A stretch of 64,000 nt of DNA from Acidobacteriaceae bacterium KBS 146. Lineage in GTDB: Bacteria > Acidobacteriota > Terriglobia > Terriglobales > Acidobacteriaceae. Of this stretch, positions 17,466 to 26,409 are shown in pieces; the stretch's first letter is position 1, and each line of letters starts with the position of its first letter. A program made the position numbers and the translations under genes. The notes below the pieces were generated by a model. That model was not told the DNA's origin, did no database searches, and saw nothing but the letters and a program-made list of their open reading frames with translations. The stretch spans positions 3,038,001 to 3,102,000 of the forward strand of contig JHVA01000001.1 in assembly GCA_000688615.1 (NCBI GenBank). The letters run 5' to 3'.

Positions 17466-18212
17466 ACTCTGTTCGCCAGAATTCTCTTCGGTGCGCATTC
17501 ACGTGCGTCGTGGAAGAGGAGTGGTGCAATCTGAGGCAGAATGCGGAGCTGCTGAATCTGCGAAAAACATCTTACGAATCGGGTTCGATAGTAGCACGGA
17601 AAACAGCACCGGTTTCAAGCGCTCCAGGCGAAAAAAAATCAGTTGCACCATTCACGGTGAAGATGCGTAAAACCTTCGTCTTATTGAGAAAAAAACAACC
17701 GCATCACCCCAATTGTCTATACACGCAGCGGCATCTTTGTGATACGTCAGCGCGACAGCATCCGAAGATATTTCGCTGCAGTTTTCGTTCCATCTCCGCT
17801 CCTCGGTGAAACAGAATCTTTGATCCTGTTTCATGGTTCAGCCTGATGGAAAATTCATCTCGCTCTACCGAAAAATTCTCCATCGAGAACGACAGGTCTC
17901 GCGTCCCACTCCTTGGTGGCGAATCGCGAAAGTTTCCTCTCAGATCGCCTCTCGAAAAATCTGCGCGCAGCGCAAGACCTTGTCTCGTGTCGCAGATTTG
18001 TCTGGAGTCGATGTCCGGGATTTCCCACTGAGCCTGTCTCTTCTCGTTTCAACGCGGGGTCCAGAAAGTGCTTCTGCCCTATCCAGCTAAACTGAGAGGC
18101 TTTGATCCGGAATCGGACCACGGCTCGAGGGTCTGGCCGGCCCCGGAAGGTGTCCCGTACCTCTTGGTGAAGATCTGAGATTCCGGCCCTGTGAAAATCC
18201 GGTCCCATCAGG

Positions 18213-18265
18213 TACAATTAGAAATTGCTGCAATAGCTAAAAAGACCCGGCAGGACGCTCCTGCC
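18213..18265 (+). promoter_or_regulatory. rpmH promoter -10 and leader hairpin
   Basis: TACAAT (18213-18218) is a good -10. The transcript would then contain a tight hairpin GGCAGGA-CGC-TCCTGCC (18249-18265) ending five bases before the GAGGAG ribosome binding site of rpmH. Confidence 0.45.
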
Positions 18266-18284
18266 CTTTGAGGAGTTCAGTTCC

Positions 18285-18440
18285 ATGCCGAAGCGTACCT
18301 TTCAACCCAACCGCCGCCGCCGTTCCAAGACCCACGGTTTTCTGACCCGCATGAAGACCAAGGCTGGCGCTGCCGTTCTCAATCGCCGCCGCGCCAAGGG
18401 CCGTCACAAGATTGCTGTCAGCGCCGGTTACCGCGACTAG
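18285..18440 (+). CDS. rpmH: 50S ribosomal protein L34
   Basis: A 51-residue, very basic protein: it starts [20 protein letters not shown] and continues [20 protein letters not shown]. These are the invariant L34 features. It is slightly longer than the usual 44-47, with a C-terminal extension '[11 protein letters not shown]'. GAGGAG lies nine bases before the ATG. L34 is a small component of the large subunit. It heads the plus-strand rpmH-rnpA-yidD-yidC region opposite dnaA. Confidence 0.96.
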   Translation: MPKRTFQPNRRRRSKTHGFLTRMKTKAGAAVLNRRRAKGRHKIAVSAGYRD

Positions 18441-18650
18441 TCTTCCGCAGAGCGGGCGCCATCCGGCGCCCCGCGGACTCCAAATAAAAATTTCGATTCG
18501 GAAGCCCCACGATCTTCAGGGCTTAGGGAGAACCCTGTGTCCAGTCCTGTTTCATAAGGGCAACCTCTCTCCTGCTTCAAGACCTCCTATCCAAGTATCG
18601 GCATCGCGAAAGCGAACGATGTGCCCTGCCGACATCGTAGGAGAACAGCA

Positions 18651-18833
18651 ATGAATCAGCCGAATCAACCGAATCAACAAAACCCTCGTAAAGACGACAA
18701 GCAGATGAATCCGTCCAGCGGTCAGAAGTCTGGTCAGCAAACCCAACAGGGTACGCGTCCAGGTCAGGGCGGTTTCACTTCGCCGGGCCATGGCAACCAA
18801 GGCGGCCAGTCCGCTCCGAGCGATAAGAAATAG
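18651..18833 (+). CDS. Small Q/N/G-rich hydrophilic protein
   Basis: A 60-residue protein started at the ATG at 18651, with AGGAGAA upstream. The whole protein is low-complexity: 'NQPNQPNQQNP', then 'SGQKSGQQTQQGTRPGQGG', ending 'SAPSDKK'. It is predicted disordered and has no known domain. The good ribosome binding site and the strong terminator downstream suggest a real gene. It interrupts the usual rpmH-rnpA neighbourhood. Function unknown. Confidence 0.65.
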   Translation: MNQPNQPNQQNPRKDDKQMNPSSGQKSGQQTQQGTRPGQGGFTSPGHGNQGGQSAPSDKK

Positions 18834-18901
18834 AGAAGCCATCGCACCGGTGTCCTGACAACGTTCAAAATCAAAACTTTCGCTTCAGAGATCTTCAGAC
18901 A

Positions 18902-18939
18902 AAACAGAGCCCGCCAAAGGAGCGGGCTCTGTTTGCTTT
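18902..18939 (+). terminator. Rho-independent terminator after the Q/N-rich gene
   Basis: Perfect 12-bp arms AACAGAGCCCGC / GCGGGCTCTGTT with a seven-base loop, followed by TGCTTT. Confidence 0.88.
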
Positions 18940-19016
18940 GCGGCAAGTAATCCTGTCGCGAAGGCTAAACTCACTTCTTCCATCTGCCGATACTCTTCGT
19001 TGAGTGTCTGCAGTCC

Positions 19017-19358
19017 ATGACTTCATCACCGATTCGTAAGGAACGTCGCAGTCAGCCGCGCTATTCGTGTCGAGGTCCTATCGACTTTCGCATTCATGGC
19101 TGGTACCTGCGCAGGGGCCGCATTCTCAACCTCTGTCTCGACGGCTGCCTCATCGAGCCCCAGCTTGCCACCGACTACGCCGTGGGAGACCAGCTCGAGA
19201 TGCGATTCGAAGTCAACCGCCTCAGCTTTCGGGTTCTTTGTATCGTCCGGCAGATTCGTCCTTCAGGGCATCTGGGTGTCGAGATCCTCTGCCTGAGCGA
19301 TCGAAGCCGTCGCCAGCTGCAGGAACTGATCGAGGAGCTTGCACGAGTGACCTCATAA
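19017..19358 (+). CDS. PilZ domain protein with altered second motif
   Basis: A 113-residue single PilZ domain. The first c-di-GMP motif RxxxR is present in 'ERRSQPRYSCRG'. The second, usually D/NxSxxG, reads 'NLCLDG', with Cys in place of Ser. The rest of the barrel ('YAVGDQLEMRFEVNRLSF', 'GHLGVEIL') fits. It may bind cyclic-di-GMP more weakly or not at all. It sits between rpmH and rnpA, where no signalling gene is expected. Confidence 0.82.
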   Translation: MTSSPIRKERRSQPRYSCRGPIDFRIHGWYLRRGRILNLCLDGCLIEPQLATDYAVGDQLEMRFEVNRLSFRVLCIVRQIRPSGHLGVEILCLSDRSRRQLQELIEELARVTS

Positions 19359-19452
19359 TCCGTACGTCACTCGCGATACCGCGCGAGCCTCGAGGTGCAT
19401 CACGATAAACTAATTTCTGCGGGCGATTGTGTTCTTGCGTTCGCACAATCTC

Positions 19453-19821
19453 ATGGCACTCACCTTCCGTCTCCGCAAACACGCCGACTATCAGCGCGTC
19501 TACCAATGCAGCCGCAAACAGTTCTCGCGCCAGATGACCTACTTCGTCGCGCCACGGACCTCGCAGGATGGCGATCCCGCTACTCCGCGCATTGGCCTCA
19601 CCGTCGGCAAGGTGATGGGCAAGGCTGTTGATCGCAATCGCATCAAGCGCCGCATGCGCGAGGTGGTCCGACGCAACCTCTCCCTTCTCGAAGGACCTGT
19701 CGATGTCGTCCTTCATCCGCGCCGCAGTGTGATCGACCTCGACTTCGCAACGTTGGACCGCGAGGTTGCACAGATCTTCCGCGCCATCCAGAAGACCAGC
19801 TCCCGTCCCTCACAGCAGTGA
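19453..19821 (+). CDS. rnpA: Ribonuclease P protein component
   Basis: A 122-residue RnpA with N-terminal 'LRKHADYQRVYQ' and the RNA-binding signature 'GKAVDRNRIKRRMREVVRR'. It forms RNase P with the catalytic RNA and processes tRNA 5' ends. The ATG at 19453 is chosen from family length; a GTG 24 bases earlier is in frame, and neither has a clear Shine-Dalgarno. The gene ends 47 bases before yidD, as in most bacteria. Confidence 0.94.
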   Translation: MALTFRLRKHADYQRVYQCSRKQFSRQMTYFVAPRTSQDGDPATPRIGLTVGKVMGKAVDRNRIKRRMREVVRRNLSLLEGPVDVVLHPRRSVIDLDFATLDREVAQIFRAIQKTSSRPSQQ

Positions 19822-19868
19822 GTTGTCTTTCTCCTCGCCGCATACAATCGAATTCAAAGAGCGGCACC

Positions 19869-20132
19869 ATGCCTGATCCGGAACCTAGCCTCGCTGCCCG
19901 CGGACTCTTTCGCCTCTACAAGTCCATCCTCTCGCCCGCGCTCCATGCGGTCAGCCCCTCGCAGTGTCTTTACCTGCCCACCTGCTCGGAGTACGCGTAT
20001 ATAGCGCTCACGCGCTTCGGCGTCATCAAGGGTTCCTGGCTCACACTGCGCCGCCTTGCCCGCTGCCACCCCTTCGCCAAAGGGGGCCTCGACCCGGTTC
20101 CCGATCTCCCCAGCCGAGACCAGCAGCTCTAA
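19869..20132 (+). CDS. yidD: Membrane protein insertion efficiency factor YidD
   Basis: An 87-residue protein with the complete YidD signature: 'LYKSILSPAL', then 'YLPTCSEYAYIALTRFG', then 'RRLARCHPFAKGGLDPVP'. The amphipathic N-terminal helix associates with the inner membrane and YidC. Here the ABC transporter pair and a GAF gene separate it from yidC. Start at the ATG at 19869, chosen by family alignment. Confidence 0.93.
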   Translation: MPDPEPSLAARGLFRLYKSILSPALHAVSPSQCLYLPTCSEYAYIALTRFGVIKGSWLTLRRLARCHPFAKGGLDPVPDLPSRDQQL

Positions 20133-20205
20133 TCCCGCGACATCTACCATCGCGCTCTCCCGGGCAATCGTCCTCGCTCGGTTATGTCTTGCATTGATAG
20201 TCGAC

Positions 20206-20228
20206 ATCCGATATAGTCGGATTCCGAC
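20206..20228. promoter_or_regulatory. Overlapping palindromes upstream of the ABC transporter genes
   Basis: ATCCGA-TATAG-TCGGAT (20206-20222) overlaps a second palindrome GTCGGA-T-TCCGAC (20216-20228). They lie 17 bases before the ATG of the ATPase gene, a position suited to a repressor. No adjacent regulator gene was found. Confidence 0.5.
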
Positions 20229-20244
20229 TTGCTGCGAGGCGCCT

Positions 20245-21009
20245 ATGCTCGAGCTTCGAAATGTCTCGAAACGTTACTCCGGTATCCCTGTCGTGGATAA
20301 CGTCCACTTCCAGGCGCGTCCCGGAGAGATTACCGGCTACCTCGGTCCCAATGGGTCCGGTAAATCCACAACCATGAAGATCATCACGGGCCTTATAGAA
20401 CCGAGCTCCGGGGAGGTGCTCTTCAACGGCCAGCCCATTCGTCACGATCTGATGGCGTATCGCAGGTCCATGGGGTATGTTCCCGAGGAGCCGCATCTCT
20501 ACACCCATCTCAGCGGCATCGAGTATCTGGTCATGGTGGCGCAGCTTCGCGATATGGATCGCTCCACCGCATCGGCACGTATTTACGGCCTGTTGCGGCT
20601 CTTCGGGCTCTATGACGACCGCGACGTACCCATGTCCTCTTACTCCAAGGGTATGCGGCAGAAGATTCTGCTCTCCGCCGCGTTGCTGCACAATCCCGAT
20701 GTTGTTCTTCTGGACGAGCCCTTCTCCGGGCTCGATGTCGGGTCCTCGCTGATCCTGCGCAGTCTTATCGAAGAGCTCGCGCGTCGCGGCAAGGTCGTGC
20801 TCTTCAGCTCGCACGAGCTCGAAACCGTGGAGCGAATCTGTTCGCACATCGTCATCCTGCATCGCGGCAAGGTTGTAGCCGACGACTCCATCGAGCACCT
20901 CCGCACCCTCATGGAGTTGCCCACGCTCGAAGATATCTTCTCGCAACTCGCCATCGAACACGACTTCGCGGCCATCTCACGCGAGATTGCGGATCTTATC
21001 CATGCTTAG
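20245..21009 (+). CDS. ABC transporter ATP-binding protein
   Basis: A 254-residue ATPase with Walker A 'GPNGSGKST', signature 'YSKGMRQKILLSAALL' and Walker B 'VVLLDEPFSG', plus the H-loop 'FSSHELE'. The type resembles ABC-2 exporters (CcmA/NatA-like). Its stop overlaps the ATG of the permease gene by eight bases, so the two are coupled. Start at 20245 follows GAGG and gives the standard N-terminus 'MLELRNVSKRY'. Substrate unknown. Confidence 0.92.
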   Translation: MLELRNVSKRYSGIPVVDNVHFQARPGEITGYLGPNGSGKSTTMKIITGLIEPSSGEVLFNGQPIRHDLMAYRRSMGYVPEEPHLYTHLSGIEYLVMVAQLRDMDRSTASARIYGLLRLFGLYDDRDVPMSSYSKGMRQKILLSAALLHNPDVVLLDEPFSGLDVGSSLILRSLIEELARRGKVVLFSSHELETVERICSHIVILHRGKVVADDSIEHLRTLMELPTLEDIFSQLAIEHDFAAISREIADLIHA

Positions 21010-22693
21010 CGCCGACACATCCACCAGCCCTGATCGGCCCCCCTCTCTTTTTCGCGTTCTCTATCGCGTCTTTCTTCAGCGATCCATCGATCTCGAGATC
21101 CTTGCCTCGGATGGCGATCCCGGTCGCCTCAGAGGACAGTTTGCCGCCGTATTCTTTTCGCTGAGTTTCTTCTGCACGATTCCGGTGCCGTTCCTCATCG
21201 TCGGCCGTCGCCCCATCCCTGTTTCAGGCGCCTACATGTTCGAGCACTTTCTCATCGAGACCACGATGACGATTGCAGGCCTGATCGCGGTGCTCGGATG
21301 GGACTCCACCTTTCCTGACCGAAGAGATATGCTCGTCCTCGGACCGTTGCCGGTGGGCTCCGCCACCCTCTTCTTCTCGAAGATCGCTGCAACCCTGGCT
21401 ACACCCTCGCTTGCGATGGCCTGGTTCAACTTCTTCGCGGGCTTCGGCTGGCCGCTCGTCTTTGCCGTTGGCGTGGGAAGTCAGTTCAGCCTGCTGCGCA
21501 CCTTTCCTGCCTATTGGTTGACCATCTTCGCCGCCGGCGCTTTTTTTGTCTTCTCCTTGCTTGCCGTGCAGGGACTAGCCGTCAACCTGCTGCCCCGGCA
21601 ACTCTTCCTTCGCTTGTCGGACGCGTTGCAGGCCGCGGCGCTCTGCCTTCTTCTCTCTGTCTATTTTCTCGGGCCTTCCCTTAACTCGCCTGCGGCGCTG
21701 GCTGCAGCGCAGAATCAGCTGATGCTCAAATGGCTGCCTGCGTACTGGTTTCTCGGGTTGTTCAATCAGCTCAACGGCTCTATGCATCCTGAGCTCGTTC
21801 CCCTGGCGCATCGTGCATGGATCGCTCTGGCCATCTCTACCCTCGGCGCCCTCACCGCGCTCCTTCTCTGCTACTTCCGTACACTGCCGAGGATCGTCGA
21901 GCACCCCGAAATTCTTCCTGCCATGCGCTCCCATCCATTCCGTTTCGGTAGCTCGCTGGAGAGCGTGATGACTCTCTTCAGCCTGCGGACTCTACTCCGC
22001 AGCCGCCGTCACCGCATGATCCTCAGCGTTTACTTTGGGCTGGGCCTGACCATCGTGATCGGGTTCCTTCACACCGGCCTTGCTGGCACCTTGCACGCTC
22101 CGTCAGGAGTCAATGTAGCTTTCCTGCTGGCGAGCACGCTCACCATGATCCTTGCCGTCCTGGCTCTCCGCATCGTGGCTACTATCCCCATCTCGCTGCC
22201 CGCCAACTGGATCCTTCGCGTCACACAACTTCGCCCCGCCTGCCATTACCAGGAGGCTGTCCGCATCTCCTGGCTGGCCTTAGCGGTCATTCCCGTTCTG
22301 TTCGCCTCTTCCGTGGCCTTTCTCAGTGAATCTTCCTGGCCGCAGGTCTCCGGTCATCTCCTCCTGTTGTTTCTGTTGGGAATTGTCCTGACGGAGCTCT
22401 GTCTCTTCAGCTTTCAGAAGATCCCCTTCGCCTGCTCCTACCTGCCCGGCAAGGCCAATCTTCATTTTGTCTTCTGGGTCATTCTGCTGATTTTTCTTCG
22501 TCTTCTGCTGGAGACCGCCCGCTATGAAGTCAGGGCGCTCCAGCATCTGCAATCCCTGGCAGGCCTCCTTCTGGTCCTCGGGGGCCTGGCCTTTGCAATA
22601 TGGAAGCGAAATACGGCTCGCGCCGGCGAGACCGAGAGCCTGCTGTTCGAGGAGGCCGCTGAAATCGAGATCATCTCCCTAAAATTGAATTAG
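21002..22693 (+). CDS. ABC transporter membrane protein (ABC-2 type permease)
   Basis: A 563-residue protein, nearly all hydrophobic, with about a dozen membrane spans such as 'FFSLSFFCTIPVPFLIVG', 'FFVFSLLAVQGLAVNLL' and 'GLTIVIGFLHTGLAG'. It has no ATPase domain and pairs with the overlapping upstream ATPase. The N-terminus ('VFLQRSIDLEILASDGDP') is cytoplasmic. It most likely exports an unknown molecule. The length is large for ABC-2 permeases. Confidence 0.75.
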   Translation: MLSADTSTSPDRPPSLFRVLYRVFLQRSIDLEILASDGDPGRLRGQFAAVFFSLSFFCTIPVPFLIVGRRPIPVSGAYMFEHFLIETTMTIAGLIAVLGWDSTFPDRRDMLVLGPLPVGSATLFFSKIAATLATPSLAMAWFNFFAGFGWPLVFAVGVGSQFSLLRTFPAYWLTIFAAGAFFVFSLLAVQGLAVNLLPRQLFLRLSDALQAAALCLLLSVYFLGPSLNSPAALAAAQNQLMLKWLPAYWFLGLFNQLNGSMHPELVPLAHRAWIALAISTLGALTALLLCYFRTLPRIVEHPEILPAMRSHPFRFGSSLESVMTLFSLRTLLRSRRHRMILSVYFGLGLTIVIGFLHTGLAGTLHAPSGVNVAFLLASTLTMILAVLALRIVATIPISLPANWILRVTQLRPACHYQEAVRISWLALAVIPVLFASSVAFLSESSWPQVSGHLLLLFLLGIVLTELCLFSFQKIPFACSYLPGKANLHFVFWVILLIFLRLLLETARYEVRALQHLQSLAGLLLVLGGLAFAIWKRNTARAGETESLLFEEAAEIEIISLKLN

Positions 22694-22960
22694 CCAGGAT
22701 TCAGTTACCCGTCCAGAAGTGTCATTTCGAACGAAGTCGAACGGGACCCCGCTGAGAGACTCCTCACCTGAGCGTACTTAGCACTTGCGTATAAAACAGA
22801 CGGGAGACATGGTCTACACCGACGAGCCGAATCTTCATCAGGGTCTTCTTTCGAGCCACTGAAATTGGGGAACTCAATGCGAAAGAGCTTCGCTTCAGAG
22901 GCGCGCGAGAGTGGCTTGAAGCGACCCTCCCAAATCCGAGAGGTGTCGGAGGTGTGATTC

Positions 22961-23774
22961 TTATTGCGGGGAGGCTTTCTTTGGAAGCTCCAGCAGGCTC
23001 TTTGTTAAGGAAGAAAGCCGCTCGAACTCGCTCTCTAATTTCAACGCAAGCGACTTTTCATCACCTACACCGTCGCTCTGCTTGGCCATGTAAAGGAGAT
23101 TTATCAAACTTTGCAGCGGATTATTGATCTGATGTGCGAGATCATTCGCCATCGAAGCGGCAGCGCGGCGGCGGCGCCTGCTTGCGTAGGATCTCTTGTT
23201 GACGATGTTGGCGTATTCCCATCGCTGCGAAATTCGCTAGAACCCGCATGAGGTGCAAGTCTTCGCGGTCGAAAGCTTCTTCGCGGCTGTGCGAGATAAC
23301 GAAGATAGTTCCGCGCATCCCTTCGACCTGCCAGGGAAGAAGAATTCCATCCTTTACGAGTGACGCTTCAACACCAAGTATGTCGAAAAACCGCTTATCA
23401 ACGCGAAAAAGCTGGGGCGTGCCCCGCTCAAGGCATACCGAGCAGGCGCTAGGCGATCGCGGGAGTGAAGCGTTCAAAAAGGATGAGTATTCTCCCGCTG
23501 TGGCGACCCAACGATAATAATGTTCTTCCGTTCTGCCTTCGCGCTCGATGCTGATTCCTGCGCTGTCCGCGCCACAAAGGCGCACGGCAGCGTTGACGAG
23601 CTCTTGAAGAATCGTCTCTGGACTCTCGACGAAAGCGACTGCAAGCTGAAGCAATCCTTCCATCTGCATAGCGCCATTGCGCGAATGCAGACGTCGCCCC
23701 GCATACACCGTTTCATCGGCGAGGTCCGTCACCTCAAGTCCAGCTGCTTCGAGTTGTTCAAGACTCTGGAGCAC
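22961..23774 (-). pseudogene. GAF-HisKA protein, split by a frameshift and lacking the ATPase domain
   Basis: The 5' part (23142-23774, GTG start) encodes a GAF domain of about 190 residues ('LCGADSAGISIEREGR', 'LHLMRVLANFAAMGI'), then 'RQHRQQEILRKQA'. The 3' part (22961-23152), in another frame, continues with a histidine-kinase phosphoacceptor helix 'MANDLAHQINNPLQSLINLL'. They overlap in a GC-repeat where an Ala-rich linker would be expected, so one base appears gained or lost. The product ends after the HisKA helices with no HATPase domain. Either a decayed sensor, or a short dimerising GAF protein with a sequence error. Confidence 0.7.
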
Positions 23775-24190
23775 AGATCTTTAGATTTTACGTGAATGTC
23801 CTGATTCAAAACGGATAGAGGTCGATCACAGTAGGACAGCTGACCCGTTCCTACGAAAAAGTTTCATTCGCGGCTGCAAGTTCTTGGTTTGCTGGTGTTG
23901 GTAACGCCAGGCTTGGGCGGTGATACGAATCAAGAACAAAAGCTGAACCAGGGAATCGAGACGTTTCCAACAGTGTAAGAGGCTTGTGAGGCTTGTAACG
24001 AATGTCTCAGGTCCACAACGTAACGCATCTCCCGGTACACCCACACTCTTCCTAAAGCCCCCATCGCCGCCGCCTTCTTCGAAAAACCCGCCCGTTTCTC
24101 CCGGACGATTTACCATAGAAGTTGCGGCCTCTTCGCGCTGGCGAGAAGGTTGCAAGCCTATGGTTTCACCAAAAGAACAGGAAGCATCTC
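23775..24190. other. Noncoding gap upstream of yidC
   Basis: About 415 bases with no supported gene. A short direct repeat GAGGCTTGT occurs twice near 23,982-24,000. It presumably contains the yidC promoter, but no clear -35/-10 pair was seen. Confidence 0.4.
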
Positions 24191-26008
24191 TTGGCAGAGT
24201 TTAAGAACCCCAATCAGCAGGGCGGCGGCGGACAAGACAGCCGATCCCTCTTTGTCGTCATGTTCTTCATGATTGCTGTCTTTTTCGGCCTGAGTTATTA
24301 CCGCCAGAAGACCAATCCGAAGACGGTTTCGCCCAACGCGCCCGCCGCAACCCAGTCCACGCCGCAATCTCCGGCGCAGAGCCCCTCGACTCCCGCTGCA
24401 GCCGCCGCGGTCCCGGCGACGTCGACGAGGCCCGCGGCTTCTGCAAGTCCCGCGGTTCAAGCGGCTGCCGAGACCACGACCGTAGTGGAGAACGAGCTCT
24501 ATCGCATCGAATTCACTAATCATGGAGCTCAGGTCAAGAGCTGGCTGCTCAAGCAGTACAAGGACTCCCAGGGCCACCCCCTGAACCTTGTCCATACCCA
24601 GGCAGCCGACAAGTTTGGCTATCCGCTTTCGTTGCATACCTACGATGCCGGAGTCGACACAGCCCTGGCTCAGGCCCTTTACGTTCCGTCCGCGAGCGGT
24701 ACGCTCACCGCGCCCGCCAAGCTGACCTTCCAGTACTCCGGTGGCGGTCTGGAGGTCACCAAGACCTTCTCCTTCGATGAGACCTACGTCCTGCATGCCG
24801 ATGTCCAGGTCGTTCGCAACGGCACCCCTGTCCGCGCTCTCCTCGCATGGCCCGGTGGATTCGGCGACCAGGACACCGCCCTCGCCTACTCCGGAGCCCA
24901 GATCGACTACTCCCGCGACTCCCACGACGAGCACATCGCCTCGAAGAAGGTCTCCGGCGGAGAGACCGTGAACGGCCCCTTTGACTGGGCCGGCGTCAGC
25001 GATACCTACTTTGCTGCGATCTTCCTTCCGGACTCCCCGGCCACGGCTAGCATGGCCACGCTTCACAACGAGCTTGACGTTGCCAAGACCATTCATCGGA
25101 CCGGCTTCGGCTCTACCTCTCCTTCCGCCAAGGCGATCAACGTCTCCATCCTCGGTGCCGCCGTGGGCGACACCAGTGGCCACACGCAGACCCGGCTCTT
25201 CGTCGGTCCCAAGGCCATCAACGTTCTTAAGAACATCTACGCGACCTCGAGCAGCGGCACCAAGGTCTCGCTCTCGCCACTCCTCGAGTTCGGATTCTGG
25301 GGAGTCATCGGGAAGTTCCTCTTCCTCGCCCTCCAGTTCATCCACTTCCACGTCGTCTCCAACTGGGGATGGGCGATCATCCTGCTCACCCTGGCCATCA
25401 ACGTCCTTCTACTCCCCACCCGCATCAAGACCATGCAGTCCGGCCTGAAGATGCAGCGCATTCAGCCGCAGATGGACGCCATCAAGGAAAAGTACAAAAA
25501 GTACAAGATCAACGATCCCAAGCGGAACGAGATGAACGTGGAGATCATGAAGCTCCAGAAGGACAACGGGGTCAACATGTTCGGCGGCTGTATCCCGACC
25601 CTGATCCAGCTTCCTCTGCTCTTCGCGTTCTACTCCATGCTTCCGCGCGTCGTCGAGCTTCGCCACGCACACTGGGCCTGGCTTCCCGACCTCACCGCTC
25701 CCGACCCGTACTACATCCTGCCCATCGTCATGGTCGTCAGCCAGTTCCTGATGCAGTACTACACCCCGTCGCCCGGTGTTGATCCGCAGCAGCAGAAGAT
25801 GATGGCCTTCACGATGCCGCTCGTAACCGGATACTTCGTCCTCACCTACGCCTCCGGTCTCGGCCTCTACTGGGCAATCAGCAACTTCTTTGGAATCGCA
25901 CAGCAATGGGTGATGAACCGCACCTCGATGGGCCGCGAGATGCGCGAGATCGCTGCAAAACGAGCAAGGCGCAAGGCCGGATCGCCGGTCATCCAGGGCA
26001 AGCGCTAA
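24191..26008 (+). CDS. yidC: Membrane protein insertase YidC (TTG start)
   Basis: A 605-residue insertase. The TTG at 24191 has AGGAAG six bases upstream and gives the family start 'AEFKNPNQQGGGGQDSRSLF' with the first helix at about 18-35. A Pro/Ala-rich linker is followed by the large periplasmic beta-supersandwich, then the five C-terminal helices with 'GCIPTLIQLPLLFAFYSML' and 'MAFTMPLVTGYFVL'. The basic tail 'AKRARRKAGSPVIQGKR' may contact ribosomes. YidC inserts membrane proteins with or without SecYEG. Confidence 0.96.
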   Translation: MAEFKNPNQQGGGGQDSRSLFVVMFFMIAVFFGLSYYRQKTNPKTVSPNAPAATQSTPQSPAQSPSTPAAAAAVPATSTRPAASASPAVQAAAETTTVVENELYRIEFTNHGAQVKSWLLKQYKDSQGHPLNLVHTQAADKFGYPLSLHTYDAGVDTALAQALYVPSASGTLTAPAKLTFQYSGGGLEVTKTFSFDETYVLHADVQVVRNGTPVRALLAWPGGFGDQDTALAYSGAQIDYSRDSHDEHIASKKVSGGETVNGPFDWAGVSDTYFAAIFLPDSPATASMATLHNELDVAKTIHRTGFGSTSPSAKAINVSILGAAVGDTSGHTQTRLFVGPKAINVLKNIYATSSSGTKVSLSPLLEFGFWGVIGKFLFLALQFIHFHVVSNWGWAIILLTLAINVLLLPTRIKTMQSGLKMQRIQPQMDAIKEKYKKYKINDPKRNEMNVEIMKLQKDNGVNMFGGCIPTLIQLPLLFAFYSMLPRVVELRHAHWAWLPDLTAPDPYYILPIVMVVSQFLMQYYTPSPGVDPQQQKMMAFTMPLVTGYFVLTYASGLGLYWAISNFFGIAQQWVMNRTSMGREMREIAAKRARRKAGSPVIQGKR

Positions 26009-26033
26009 AGCTCATTCCTGAATCAGCATCAAT

Positions 26034-26075
26034 GAAGAGGAGGCTCCTGAACTGGGCCTCCTCTTCGCTTTTTGC
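26034..26075 (+). terminator. Rho-independent terminator after yidC
   Basis: Arms GAAGAGGAGGC / GCCTCCTCTTC (11 bp) followed by GCTTTTTGC. It separates yidC from the khpB-like gene. Confidence 0.88.
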
Positions 26076-26120
26076 GCGCAGGTGAAGCCCCATCACGGCA
26101 CCACCTCACCCACCAGGCAA

Positions 26121-26196
26121 GGTGTCATCCTGTGCGAAATCTCTCACGGTCTCATCGCGAGGGATGAAGGTCGAAGGATTTGCGGTCTAGACCGCC
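26121..26196. repeat. Dispersed REP-like element (copy)
   Basis: GTGTCATCCTGTGCGAAATC, then CTCATCGCGAGGG and GTCGAAGGATTTGCGG. Similar pieces recur at 22715, 31420, 33893, 44046 and 54765, always between genes; the closest relative is at 54765-54831. Confidence 0.65.
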
Positions 26197-26409
26197 GCAC
26201 GACAGGATGGCCGGCCGGGGCAATAGAACGCGGCCTCACAGGCGTTGACTCCTCCTTCCATTATCTTTTCCAGTCGACCCCATCAGGCAAAGAGGAGCGT
26301 TCGAGCTGACCCTGAATGGTTATAGAGCTGACAACGAAGCCGTGGAAGCCGAGGGTACCCTCCTCGCCGCACCCTCTTTCGCTTAATTCCGTATACTGAA
26401 CGAGTTCCC

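Larger units (their letters stand above)
17334..18284. other. 951-base dnaA-rpmH intergenic region, candidate origin of replication
   Basis: No credible gene lies here. The dnaA-rpmH gap is the origin in many bacteria. It contains one consensus DnaA box, TTGTCCACA, on the minus strand (17457-17465), A-runs at 17632-17639 and 17690-17696, and an inverted repeat TGAAACAG / CTGTTTCA (17807-17833). No cluster of canonical boxes was found by eye, so the origin call stays tentative. Confidence 0.5.

Noticed and set aside
17273..18217. Short frames in the dnaA-rpmH gap
   Set aside because: No ribosome binding sites or domains; this region is better explained as origin/regulatory DNA.
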